Assembly: GCA_002403855.1 (NCBI GenBank)
Contig: DHIO01000020.1
Coordinates: 6,503-14,190 of the forward strand
DNA: 7,688 nucleotides
Direction of reading: 5' to 3'
Origin: Acidimicrobiia bacterium UBA4744
Lineage (GTDB): Bacteria; Actinomycetota; Acidimicrobiia; Spongiisociales; UBA4744
Within the stretch, counting starts at the first letter, position 1; every line of letters starts with the position of its first letter. The notes beneath the pieces are model-generated. The model was not told the DNA's origin. It saw only the letters and a list, made by a program, of their open reading frames with translations, and did no database searches. The position numbers were made by a program, and so were the translations under genes. Below are positions 1-7,300 of the stretch, one piece after another.

Positions 1-236
1 CTGCGGAGGCCGAGGAAGCCGAGGAAGCCCCGGAGGCTGAAGTGACCGCGGAAGCTGTAGAAGCTGCCGAGGAGGGGCAAGCCCCTGAGGCTGAGAAAAC
101 GCCTGAGCCCAAAGCATCCAAGAAGCCCCCACCCAAGAAAGCCGTTCCCAGGGCCGGAGCCAAGAAGAGTTCGGCAAGGGCGGACGCTGAGAAGGCAGCC
201 GCCGACGGTTCCGACGACACCGCCGAGGAGGAATAG
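1..236 (+). CDS. rplJ: Large ribosomal subunit protein uL10 (L10), C-terminal tail only
   Basis: This open frame enters from the left edge (first whole codon at base 3) and ends at TAG 234-236, giving 77 visible codons. Only a low-complexity, charged tail is seen. An acidic Ala/Glu segment comes first, then a basic Lys/Pro/Ala segment (KASKKPPPKKAVPRAGAKK), then an acidic end (DGSDDTAEEE). No L10 core is in view, so the name rests on position: the frame sits five bases upstream of rplL, where rplJ almost always lies. L10 anchors the L12 dimers through a C-terminal helix to form the ribosomal stalk that recruits translation factors. Standard L10 is about 165-180 residues and lacks such a tail, so this would be a lineage-specific extension. 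The first 29 bases include a tandem 9-base unit GAGGAAGCC (12-20, 21-29), suggesting the tail grows by slippage. The GTG at 42 is not a credible start because the frame is open upstream. It could instead be another Ala/Lys-rich protein, but that is less likely. Confidence 0.75.
   Translation, partial: AEAEEAEEAPEAEVTAEAVEAAEEGQAPEAEKTPEPKASKKPPPKKAVPRAGAKKSSARADAEKAAADGSDDTAEEE
226..231 (+). promoter_or_regulatory. Shine-Dalgarno site of rplL, inside the end of rplJ
   Basis: AGGAGG lies 10 bases before the ATG at 242. It is formed by the last Glu codons (GAG GAG GAA) of the upstream gene, so the acidic tail of L10 and the ribosome binding site of rplL share the same bases. The five-base gap between stop and start fits coupled translation of the two stalk genes. 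Confidence 0.8.
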
Positions 237-241
237 AAACC

Positions 242-625
242 ATGGCGAAGATGAAGACAGACGAGCTCCTTGCGGTCTTCGAAGAGATGACCGTGCTCGA
301 GCTCAAAGAGTTCCTCGATGCTTTCGAGGACAAGTTCGAGGTGACGGCGGCCGCCCCTGTGGCGGTTGCGGCACCTGCGGCAGCCGGAGCCGAGGCGCCG
401 GCCGAGGTTGAGAAGGACGAATTCGACGTCATGCTCGTCGCCGCCGGTGACAAGAAGATTCAGGTCATCAAAGAGGTTCGGTCGCTGACCAGCCTCGGCC
501 TGAAAGAAGCCAAGGACGTTGTCGACAACGCTCCGAGCGCAGTGCTCGAAGCCGTCGACAAAGAGACCGCCGAGAAGGCGAAGGAGCAACTCGAAGGCGC
601 CGGCGCCTCGGTCGAACTGAAGTAG
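242..625 (+). CDS. rplL: Large ribosomal subunit protein bL12 (L7/L12)
   Basis: 127 residues, the usual size for actinobacterial L12. It forms the multi-copy dimers of the ribosomal stalk, which bind EF-Tu, EF-G and initiation/release factors and stimulate their GTPase activity. Three parts are visible. The N-terminal dimerisation helices are at about 1-34 (TDELLAVFEEMTVLELKEFLDAFEDKF). A flexible Ala/Val/Pro hinge covers about 35-57. The globular C-terminal domain covers about 58-127 and contains EFDVMLVAAGDKKIQVIKEVR and the factor-binding helix LGLKEAKDVV. The ATG at 242 is preferred over the ATG at 251 because it gives the family's MAK start and sits at good spacing from AGGAGG 226-231. 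Stop is TAG 623-625. It follows rplJ by five bases and is separated from rpoB by a 293-base regulatory gap. Nothing is odd in the protein; the TSLGLKEAK form is, from memory, common in actinobacteria. Confidence 0.98.
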   Translation: MAKMKTDELLAVFEEMTVLELKEFLDAFEDKFEVTAAAPVAVAAPAAAGAEAPAEVEKDEFDVMLVAAGDKKIQVIKEVRSLTSLGLKEAKDVVDNAPSAVLEAVDKETAEKAKEQLEGAGASVELK

Positions 626-630
626 TTTCC

Positions 631-725
631 GGTGGCAGGTTCCAGGTCGGGAATCCCGGGCATTGCCCGGGATTCCTCTTTGGAGTGCAGTTCATCCCTG
701 ATCTTGGAACCTGAAACATAGAACC
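631..725 (+). repeat. Inverted pair of degenerate heptamer repeats around a hairpin
   Basis: Left arm: three consecutive 7-base units beginning GGT, namely GGTGGCA (631-637), GGTTCCA (638-644) and GGTCGGG (645-651). Right arm: three units resembling the reverse complement, TGGAACC (705-711), TGAAACA (712-718) and TAGAACC (719-725). The best-matched part pairs as an 11-bp stem with one G-U: 636-646 (CAGGTTCCAGG) with 703-713 (CTTGGAACCTG). It encloses the terminator-like hairpin at 650-676. The outcome in RNA would be a long nested stem-loop directly after rplL, a plausible RNase III-type processing site. The pattern could also be a degenerate dispersed palindromic repeat. The base matches are seen directly; the function is inferred. 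Confidence 0.55.
650..681 (+). terminator. Terminator-like or attenuator hairpin after rplL
   Basis: A perfect 12-bp stem (650-661 with 665-676; core GAATCCCGGGC / GCCCGGGATTC) closes a 3-base ATT loop. A G-U pair can extend it by one. It is followed by CTCTTT, only a weak U-tract. It starts 24 bases after the rplL stop. A very stable stem with a poor tail suits a partial terminator (attenuator) letting some transcription continue into rpoB, as described for the E. coli rplL-rpoB gap. It could instead be only an mRNA 3'-end stabiliser. Confidence 0.65.
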
Positions 726-730
726 GCGAG

Positions 731-755
731 CCGGTTTGCCTGAGGCAAGAGCCGG
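731..755 (+). other. Small imperfect hairpin upstream of rpoB promoter candidates
   Basis: TTGCC (736-740) and GGCAA (744-748) form a 5-bp stem with a TGA loop. Outside it, CCGG (731-734) can pair with CCGG (752-755) across small bulges. The 7-base word GAGCCGG is also directly repeated on each side (728-734 and 749-755). There is no U-tract, so it is not a terminator. It may extend the structured leader after rplL, or be chance. Confidence 0.3.
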
Positions 756-763
756 GCTTACTC

Positions 764-793
764 TTGACCTCACCCTTCCGAATGGGGTAGGTT
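764..793 (+). promoter_or_regulatory. Candidate sigma70/sigmaA-type promoter P1 for rpoBC
   Basis: TTGACC (764-769) closely matches the -35 consensus TTGACA. After 18 bases comes TAGGTT (788-793), which fits the TANNNT form of actinobacterial -10 boxes. Predicted transcription start is near 800, giving a leader of about 119 bases before rpoB. It lies downstream of the terminator-like hairpin, as expected for separate initiation of rpoBC. An inverted repeat, GGTAG (786-790) / CTACC (794-798), overlaps the -10 box. Confidence 0.5.
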
Positions 794-798
794 CTACC
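786..798. promoter_or_regulatory. Short inverted repeat over the P1 -10 box
   Basis: GGTAG (786-790), GTT spacer, CTACC (794-798); a G-T and a G-C pair can extend it outward to 784-800. It coincides with the proposed -10 TAGGTT. It could be a small operator or the base of a hairpin; 5-bp arms may also occur by chance. Confidence 0.25.
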
Positions 799-844
799 TC
801 ACAAGCCCCGCAGACGGGCTCCGTATGCGGTCGCAGATCTTTGG

Positions 845-873
845 TTGCCGTCTGGTTAGACGCGTGCTAACCT
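845..873 (+). promoter_or_regulatory. Candidate extended -10 promoter P2 for rpoBC
   Basis: TTGCCG (845-850) is followed, after the optimal 17 bases, by TAACCT (868-873). TG at 865-866 supplies the TGn motif of an extended -10 promoter. Predicted start is near 880, leaving a leader of about 39 bases with the ribosome binding site at 907-912. Closeness to the gene, spacing and the TGn motif make this the best rpoB promoter candidate here. It overlaps the GGTTAG/CTAACC inverted repeat. Confidence 0.55.
854..872. promoter_or_regulatory. Inverted repeat (possible operator) in P2
   Basis: GGTTAG (854-859) and CTAACC (867-872) are perfect 6-base inverted arms separated by 7 bases, with the palindrome ACGCGT (860-865) in between. 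The right arm is nearly the whole -10 box of P2, so a protein bound here would compete with RNA polymerase. In RNA from P1 it could fold as a hairpin. No regulator family is recognised from the sequence. Confidence 0.35.
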
Positions 874-906
874 GACTGTTCGTCGTCTGCAGCCATCCCA
901 GGGTCC

Positions 907-912
907 AAGGAG
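907..912 (+). promoter_or_regulatory. Shine-Dalgarno site that fixes the rpoB TTG start
   Basis: AAGGAG sits 6 bases before TTG 919, the ideal distance. The in-frame stop TAA at 868-870 and the absence of any ATG, GTG or TTG between it and 919 leave TTG 919 as the first possible start. Confidence 0.85.
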
Positions 913-918
913 CATCTC

Positions 919-3900
919 TTGACTTCGCGCGTCGCTGACCGCTTTACGTTCGCCAAGATACCCGAAGTACTCCCCCTCCCCGATCTACTCGCCGTTCAGT
1001 ACGAATCCTTCCAGTGGTTCATCGAAGAAGGCCTCAAAGAGATCTTCGAAGGCATCTCGCCCATCGAGGACTTCACAGGCGAGCTTGCCCTGGAGTTGAC
1101 CGACCATCGCTTCGGTGACCCGCCCAGAACGCTGGAGGAATGTAAAGAAAGGGATTCCCACTTCTCGCGACCCCTGTTCGTGACGTCCCGATTCGTCAAC
1201 CGAAAGACTGGAGAGATCAAGGAACAGCAGGTGTTCCTTGGAGATTTCCCGATCATGACCGAGAACGGTGTCTTCATCATCAACGGCACCGAGCGGGTCG
1301 TGGTCAGCCAGTTGGTCCGCTCTCCGGGGGTCTACTTCGACAGCTCGCCCGACAAGACTTCTGATCGTGAGATCTACACCACCAAGCTGATTCCGGGTCG
1401 CGGCGCTTGGCTGGAGTTCGACACCGACAAGCGGGACACGATCGGCGTCCGGGTCGACCGGAAGCGCCGGCAATACGTGAGTGCTTTCCTGAGAGCGCTC
1501 GGCATCGCCGAGACGGACGAAGAGATCCTCGACCTCTTCGACGGCGCCGAGTCGATCCGAAACACGCTGGAGCGAGACCCCGCAGCCGACAAGGAAGAAG
1601 CACTTCTGGATCTCTATCGCAAGTTGCGGCCCGGAGAACCAACCACCGTCGAGTCGGCTCGCGGGCTGATTCAGACCCTCTTCAAGAACCCCAAGCGCTA
1701 CGACCTCACTCGGGTCGGTCGTTACAAGATGAACCAGAAGTTCGGATGGCCGGTTCCGGACAGCTACGACCCGGATGAGCAGGGCTTGCTCACTGATGAC
1801 GACATCCTGGATTCCATCCGGTACCTCGTCCACCTCCACGCCGGCCGATCAACGTTTACCACCTCGGCGGGAACCGAAGTGCCGGTGCAGACCGACGATA
1901 TCGATCACTTCGGAAACCGCCGTATCCGTACGGTCGGCGAACTGATCCAGAATCAAGTACGGGTGGGTCTCACTCGCCTCGAGCGAGTCGTCCGCGAGCG
2001 CATGACGACGCAGGATCCTGAGTCCATCACGCCCCAGAGCTTGATCAACATTCGACCGGTGGTCTCGGCAATCAACGAGTTCTTCGGATCGAGCCAGCTG
2101 AGTCAGTTCATGGACCAGCCCAACCCACTTGCCGGTTTGACCCACCGGCGCCGTCTGTCGGCGCTCGGTCCGGGTGGTCTTTCGCGTGAGCGGGCCGGTT
2201 TCGAGGTGCGGGACGTTCACCCGTCGCACTACGGGCGGATGTGCCCGATTGAGACTCCGGAAGGCCCCAACATCGGGCTGATCGGCTCGCTGGCCACGTA
2301 TGCGCGCGTCAACCGTTACGGCTTCATCGAGACGCCCTATCGAAAGGTCGAGAAGGGCATTGTCACCAATGAGGTGAATTTCCTGACTGCCAGTGAGGAA
2401 GAGCGTTTCGTGATCGCCCAGGCCAACGCTCCCTTGAAGGAAGACGGGTCGTTTCTCAACGACCGGGTTCTGGTCCGGAAGGCGGGGGGTGGCGGCGAGA
2501 TCGACCAGGTGCTTCCGAAGGAAGTCGACTACATGGACGTGTCGCCCAAGCAGATCGTTTCGGTGGCCACCGCGCTCATTCCTTTCCTCGAGCACGACGA
2601 CGCCAACCGGGCGCTGATGGGATCCAATATGCAGCGTCAGGCGGTTCCGCTCCTCAGATCCGACGCTCCGCTGGTGGGAACCGGAGTAGAAGCACGGGCG
2701 GCAAAGGATTCCGGTGACATGGTGATCAGCACCGTCTCGGGCGAAGTCGTAGAAGTGGATGGGGAAAGCATCGTCGTCAAGGAATCGGCCTCCAATGCCA
2801 AACACACGTTCGTAGTTCAGAAGTTCGTTCGGTCCAACCAGGGCACCTGCATGAATCAGAAGCCTCTGGTTCGGGTGGGGGACAAAGTGAAGAACGGCGA
2901 CGTACTGGCAGACGGACACAGCACCGACCGGGGCGAGCTGGCTCTGGGTCGCAACCTGCTGGCGGCCTTCATGCCGTGGGAAGGCCATAACTACGAGGAC
3001 GCCATCATCATCTCGGAGCGGCTCGTCAAGGAGGACGTGCTGACTTCGATTCACATTGAAGAGCACGAGATCGAAGCTCGCGACACGAAACTCGGAGCGG
3101 AGGAAATCACGCGAGATATTCCGAATGTTGCCGAGGAGGTGCTCCACGACCTCGATGAGAACGGCATCATCCGCATTGGGGCAGAGGTCGGCCCGGGCGA
3201 TTACCTGGTTGGCAAGGTGACCCCGAAAGGCGAGACTGAGCTCACGCCCGAAGAGCGCCTGTTGCGGGCCATCTTCGGCGAGAAAGCCCGGGAAGTGCGG
3301 GACACGTCTCTCAAGGTCCCACACGGCGAGGCCGGCAAGGTCACCGACGTCAAAGTACTGCGCCGTGCCGAAGGCTACGACCTCAAGCCGGGTGTCAATG
3401 AGCTGGTTCGGGTGCACGTGGCGCAGCAGCGCAAGATCTCCGAGGGAGACAAGCTGGCGGGTCGCCACGGGAACAAGGGCGTGATCGCCAAGATTCTGCC
3501 CGAAGAGGACATGCCGTTCATGGAGGACGGTACGCCGGTCGACATCATCCTCTCGCCCTTGGGTGTGCCGTCGCGGATGAACCTCGGCCAGGTTCTGGAG
3601 ACCCACCTCGGATGGGCTGCGGCTCAAGGATGGGCACCTTTCAGTTCACCCAGCTCGGCCGGGCTTGGAGTCGAGCCTTGGACCAGGGTGGCCACACCGG
3701 TCTTCGATGGAGCTCGCGAGGACGAGATTGCCCAAGTCCTGGCTCATAGCCTCCCCAACCGGGACGGAGACAGACTGGTCGATGAATCCGGGAAAGCAGT
3801 CCTCTTCGACGGACGGAACGGTCTGCCTTTCGACACCCGGGTCACCGTCGGCCAGATCTACATCTTGAAGCTGGTTCACCTGGTGGATGACAAGATTCAC

Positions 3901-4305
3901 GCTCGGTCGACCGGTCCTTACTCGATGATCACGCAGCAGCCGCTGGGCGGCAAGGCACAGTTCGGTGGGCAGCGTTTCGGCGAGATGGAAGTCTGGGCCC
4001 TCGAAGCATACGGCGCCGCATATGCCTTGCAGGAGTTGCTCACTATCAAGTCGGACGATGTGGCCGGTCGCGTGAGGGTCTATGAGGCCATCGTCAAGGG
4101 CGAGAACATTCCCGAGCCCGGAATACCTGAATCGTTCAAGGTGCTGGTCAAGGAGATGCAGAGCCTCTGCCTCAACGTCGAGATGCTCTCGGCCGGTGAG
4201 GAGATCGAGCTGCGTGAACTCGACGAAGACGTGTTCCGTACCGCGGAATCACTTGGAATCGACCTCTCGCGGCCCGAACGTCGGGAAACCGAAGTCGACG
4301 AATAA
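919..4305 (+). CDS. rpoB: DNA-directed RNA polymerase subunit beta
   Basis: 1128 residues, complete, TTG start, TAA stop 4303-4305. The beta subunit forms one pincer of RNA polymerase, lines the active-site cleft and binds rifamycins. Landmarks: start FTFAKI..VLPLPDLLAVQYESFQWF; fork/protrusion NGTERVVVSQLVRSPGVYF from about 122; rifampicin region about 390-416 (SSQLSQFMDQ, then THRRRLSALGPGGL); RMCPIETPEGPNIGLIGSLA from 440; NYED with E693/D694 (E. coli E813/D814); GDKLAGRHGNKGVI with active-site lysines K845 and K853 (E. coli K1065/K1073); PLGGKAQFGGQRFGEMEVWALEAYGAA at about 1009-1034. The numbering offset from E. coli rises from about 120 to 220 between NYED and GDK, so the E. coli betai9 insertion is absent. 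Rifamycin contacts Q396, D399, H409, R412, S414 and L416 match sensitive types, while E. coli N518 is P401. The N-terminus is shorter than in Mycobacterium. The frame is intact, and rpoC follows after 42 bases. Confidence 0.99.
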   Translation: MTSRVADRFTFAKIPEVLPLPDLLAVQYESFQWFIEEGLKEIFEGISPIEDFTGELALELTDHRFGDPPRTLEECKERDSHFSRPLFVTSRFVNRKTGEIKEQQVFLGDFPIMTENGVFIINGTERVVVSQLVRSPGVYFDSSPDKTSDREIYTTKLIPGRGAWLEFDTDKRDTIGVRVDRKRRQYVSAFLRALGIAETDEEILDLFDGAESIRNTLERDPAADKEEALLDLYRKLRPGEPTTVESARGLIQTLFKNPKRYDLTRVGRYKMNQKFGWPVPDSYDPDEQGLLTDDDILDSIRYLVHLHAGRSTFTTSAGTEVPVQTDDIDHFGNRRIRTVGELIQNQVRVGLTRLERVVRERMTTQDPESITPQSLINIRPVVSAINEFFGSSQLSQFMDQPNPLAGLTHRRRLSALGPGGLSRERAGFEVRDVHPSHYGRMCPIETPEGPNIGLIGSLATYARVNRYGFIETPYRKVEKGIVTNEVNFLTASEEERFVIAQANAPLKEDGSFLNDRVLVRKAGGGGEIDQVLPKEVDYMDVSPKQIVSVATALIPFLEHDDANRALMGSNMQRQAVPLLRSDAPLVGTGVEARAAKDSGDMVISTVSGEVVEVDGESIVVKESASNAKHTFVVQKFVRSNQGTCMNQKPLVRVGDKVKNGDVLADGHSTDRGELALGRNLLAAFMPWEGHNYEDAIIISERLVKEDVLTSIHIEEHEIEARDTKLGAEEITRDIPNVAEEVLHDLDENGIIRIGAEVGPGDYLVGKVTPKGETELTPEERLLRAIFGEKAREVRDTSLKVPHGEAGKVTDVKVLRRAEGYDLKPGVNELVRVHVAQQRKISEGDKLAGRHGNKGVIAKILPEEDMPFMEDGTPVDIILSPLGVPSRMNLGQVLETHLGWAAAQGWAPFSSPSSAGLGVEPWTRVATPVFDGAREDEIAQVLAHSLPNRDGDRLVDESGKAVLFDGRNGLPFDTRVTVGQIYILKLVHLVDDKIHARSTGPYSMITQQPLGGKAQFGGQRFGEMEVWALEAYGAAYALQELLTIKSDDVAGRVRVYEAIVKGENIPEPGIPESFKVLVKEMQSLCLNVEMLSAGEEIELRELDEDVFRTAESLGIDLSRPERRETEVDE

Positions 4306-4335
4306 CGATATGACAACCAACGGCCGTCGCCGCCT

Positions 4336-4343
4336 GGAAGGAG
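4336..4343 (+). promoter_or_regulatory. Shine-Dalgarno site of rpoC
   Basis: GGAAGGAG ends 4 bases before GTG 4348. The spacing is slightly short but the match is strong. No other start codon lies in this frame between the rpoB stop (4303) and 4348, so this site supports GTG as the rpoC start. The 42-base gap shows no terminator or promoter, so rpoB and rpoC are expected on one mRNA. Confidence 0.8.
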
Positions 4344-4347
4344 CGCC

Positions 4348-7300
4348 GTGCATCAGCTCTTCGATGAACTGAAGATAAGCCTCGCCACCACTGATCAGAT
4401 TCGAGCCTGGTCGTACGGCGAAGTGAAGAAGCCCGAGACGATCAACTACCGGACACTCAAGCCGGAGAAGGATGGTCTCTTCGACGAGCGCATCTTCGGT
4501 CCCCAGAAGGACTGGGAGTGTTATTGCGGCAAGTACAAGCGGATTCGCTACCGCGGCATTGTGTGTGAACGTTGCGGCGTCGAAGTGACGCGGGCCAAAG
4601 TCCGTCGGGAGCGGATGGGTCACATCGAGCTGGCCGCTCCGGTCACCCATATCTGGTTCTTCAAGGGCGTGCCCAGCCGTCTGGGTTACTTGCTCGACAT
4701 GTCGCCGAAAGAACTCGAGAAGGTCATCTACTTCGCCGCATACCTGATCACTCACGTCGATGAGCAGAAGCGCGAGAAGGACCTCCCCGAACTGGAAGAG
4801 AACCTGCACGCGGAAATCCAGGTGATCCGCGAGGAGTTCGAAGAGTGGAAGACCAGCCGACTGGAGCGCCTCGAGCATGAGCTCAGCCAGATGGAAGAGG
4901 GCGGAGCGAAAGCACAAGAGATCTCGGCGCGCCGGCGTGAGGTGGAGAAGGAAATCCGGGAGCGGGAGGATCGGGCCGAACGGGAAGCCGACCTGGTTCA
5001 GGAGGCCTTCGACACCTTCCGCGCGATGGAATCCAAGAAGCTGATCGAGTCCGAGCCTTTGTGGCGCCAGATCGTGGATCGCTACGACGCCTACTACTCC
5101 GGTGGCATGGGCGCCGAGTCGATCAAGGATCTTCTCAGCCGGATCGACCTCGATGCGGAAATGGAGCGTCTCCAGGAAGACCTCAACGCCAATTCTGCCC
5201 AGAAGCGGCAGCGGGCCACCCAGCGGCTCAAGGTGGTGAAGCCTTTCTGGGAGGACAACAACTCGCCCCAAGCCATGATCCTCGAGACGGTGCCGGTGAT
5301 CCCGCCGGAGTTGCGCCCGATGGTCCAGCTCGACGGCGGACGGTTTGCGACTTCCGATCTGAACGATCTGTACCGGAGGGTGATCAATCGCAACAACCGC
5401 CTGAAGCGACTGCTCGATCTGGGCGCGCCCGAGATCATCGTCAACAATGAGAAGCGGATGTTGCAGGAAGCCGTCGATGCCCTTTTCGACAACGGACGGC
5501 GCGGCCGAGCGGTGACCGGTCCCGGCAACCGGGCCCTCAAGTCCCTCTCCGACATGTTGAAAGGGAAGCAGGGGCGTTTTCGCCAGAACCTGCTGGGCAA
5601 GCGTGTCGACTACTCGGGACGATCGGTCATCGTGGTGGGTCCACAGCTGAAGCTGCACCAGTGCGGCTTGCCAAAGGTCATGGCGCTGGAATTGTTCAAA
5701 CCGTTCGTCATGAAGCGTCTGGTCGACAAGGACGTGGCGCAGAACATCAAATCTGCCAAACGGATGGTCGAGCGTCAGCGACCACAGGTCTGGGACATTC
5801 TTGCCGATGTCATCCAGGAGCACGCCGTGCTGCTCAACCGGGCGCCTACATTGCACCGATTGGGTATCCAGGCGTTCGAGCCGGTCCTGGTCGAGGGCAA
5901 GGCTATTCAGATCCATCCTCTGGTGTGCGAAGCATTCAACGCAGACTTCGACGGAGACCAGATGGCCGTGCACTTGCCTTTGTCGGCGGAGGCCCAAGCC
6001 GAAGCTCGAGTGCTGATGCTGTCGGCCAACAACGTGCTGTCTCCGGCCAGTGGACGCCCGATCGTCACTCCGAGCCAGGACATGGTCATCGGTGTGTACT
6101 ACTTGTCTGAATTGGTTGAGGACGGCGAAGGAGCCGGCCGTTACTTCTCCGATTTCGATGAGGCGTTCATGGCTTATGAAGCCGGGGAGGTGTCGTTGCA
6201 CGCTCCCGTCTATATCCGGGTCGGTGAACTGGCCGGCTCTGCGGAGATGCACGAGAAACTGACCCGCTCGCTTCAGGGGTTGATCACCGAGGAGCCGGTG
6301 GACGGTACTAGGCCTTTCGAGACGACGGTTGGTCGGGCGATGCTCAACCAGGCTTTCCCCGAGGACTTCCCCTACGTCAATGCCGTGATCTTCAAGTCGG
6401 ACGTCCGCCGACTGATCGAGGAGATCATCGAACGGTTCAAGAAGAGCGACGTGCAGGCGGTGCTGGACGCCGTCAAGTCCCTTGGTTTCCACTACGCAAC
6501 CAAGGCCGGCTTGACCATCGGTCTGGAAGATGTCAAGACCCCTTCCAACAAGGCTGAGATCCTGGAGGAATTCGAGACCCGGGCCGACAAGGTCCAGGAC
6601 CTCTATCAGAAGGGCGTTATCACCGACGACGAGCGACGCCAAGAGTTGATCGAAATCTGGACGGAGGCGACCGACCAGGTCAAGGACGCCATGGAGGTCA
6701 CGCTCAAGGAAGAGATGTTCAACTCCATCGACATGATGATCCGTTCCGGCGCTCGTGGGAACATCATGCAGGCTCGCCAGATCGCCGGAATGCGTGGTCT
6801 GGTGGCCAATCCGAAGGGTGACATCATTCCCCGGCCAATCATCTCGAACTTCCGTGAAGGCCTTTCTGTGCTCGAATACTTCATCTCGACGCACGGAGCT
6901 CGCAAGGGTCTTGCGGACACGGCCCTGCGCACGGCCGACTCCGGATACTTGACTCGGCGTCTTGTCGATGTCAGCCAGGAGGTGATCATCAAGGACGCGG
7001 ACTGCGAAACGGATCGCGGGATCCTTCTCACCATCCGGCGAGAAGGGCGCTCGATTCGCAACCTGCGGAGCCGGGTTTTTGGCCGTGTGTTGGCGGAAGA
7101 CGTCAAAATCGATCGGAAACTGGTAGAGACCGATGAGGGCGAGAAGCTGCGGGCCGGGACGTTGATCGGCCGAGCCGAACAGCTTGCGCTCGAGCAAGCC
7201 GAGGCAGTCGACACCGTTCGCGTTCGGTCGGTCCTGACGTGTGACTCCCCGATCGGCGTGTGTGGGATGTGCTACGGGATGAGCCTGGCGACCGGCAAGC

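Noticed and set aside
42..236. A separate 64-residue gene starting at GTG 42
   Set aside because: The frame is open to the left edge with the same Ala/Glu-rich composition, so this is an internal codon of the L10 tail.
468..773. Minus-strand frame covering the end of rplL and part of the gap
   Set aside because: It runs through the rplL coding sequence and the hairpin; no ribosome site or family match is seen, and the Arg/Ser/Pro-rich composition is typical of antisense of GC-rich DNA.
825..875. A 16-residue leader peptide frame (MRSQIFGCRLVRRVLT) before rpoB
   Set aside because: It would be on a P1 transcript, but has no Shine-Dalgarno sequence and overlaps the P2 promoter. Nothing in its residues suggests classical attenuation.
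1849..3627. A 592-codon open frame on the minus strand opposite rpoB
   Set aside because: The same codon-register effect applies: it stops opposite an rpoB TCA codon at 1849 and has no family resemblance. Shorter antisense frames in rpoB and rpoC are explained likewise.
4310..4372. A 20-residue frame starting at ATG 4310 in the rpoB-rpoC gap
   Set aside because: There is no ribosome site before the ATG, it overlaps the rpoC start in another frame, and its product is not recognisable.
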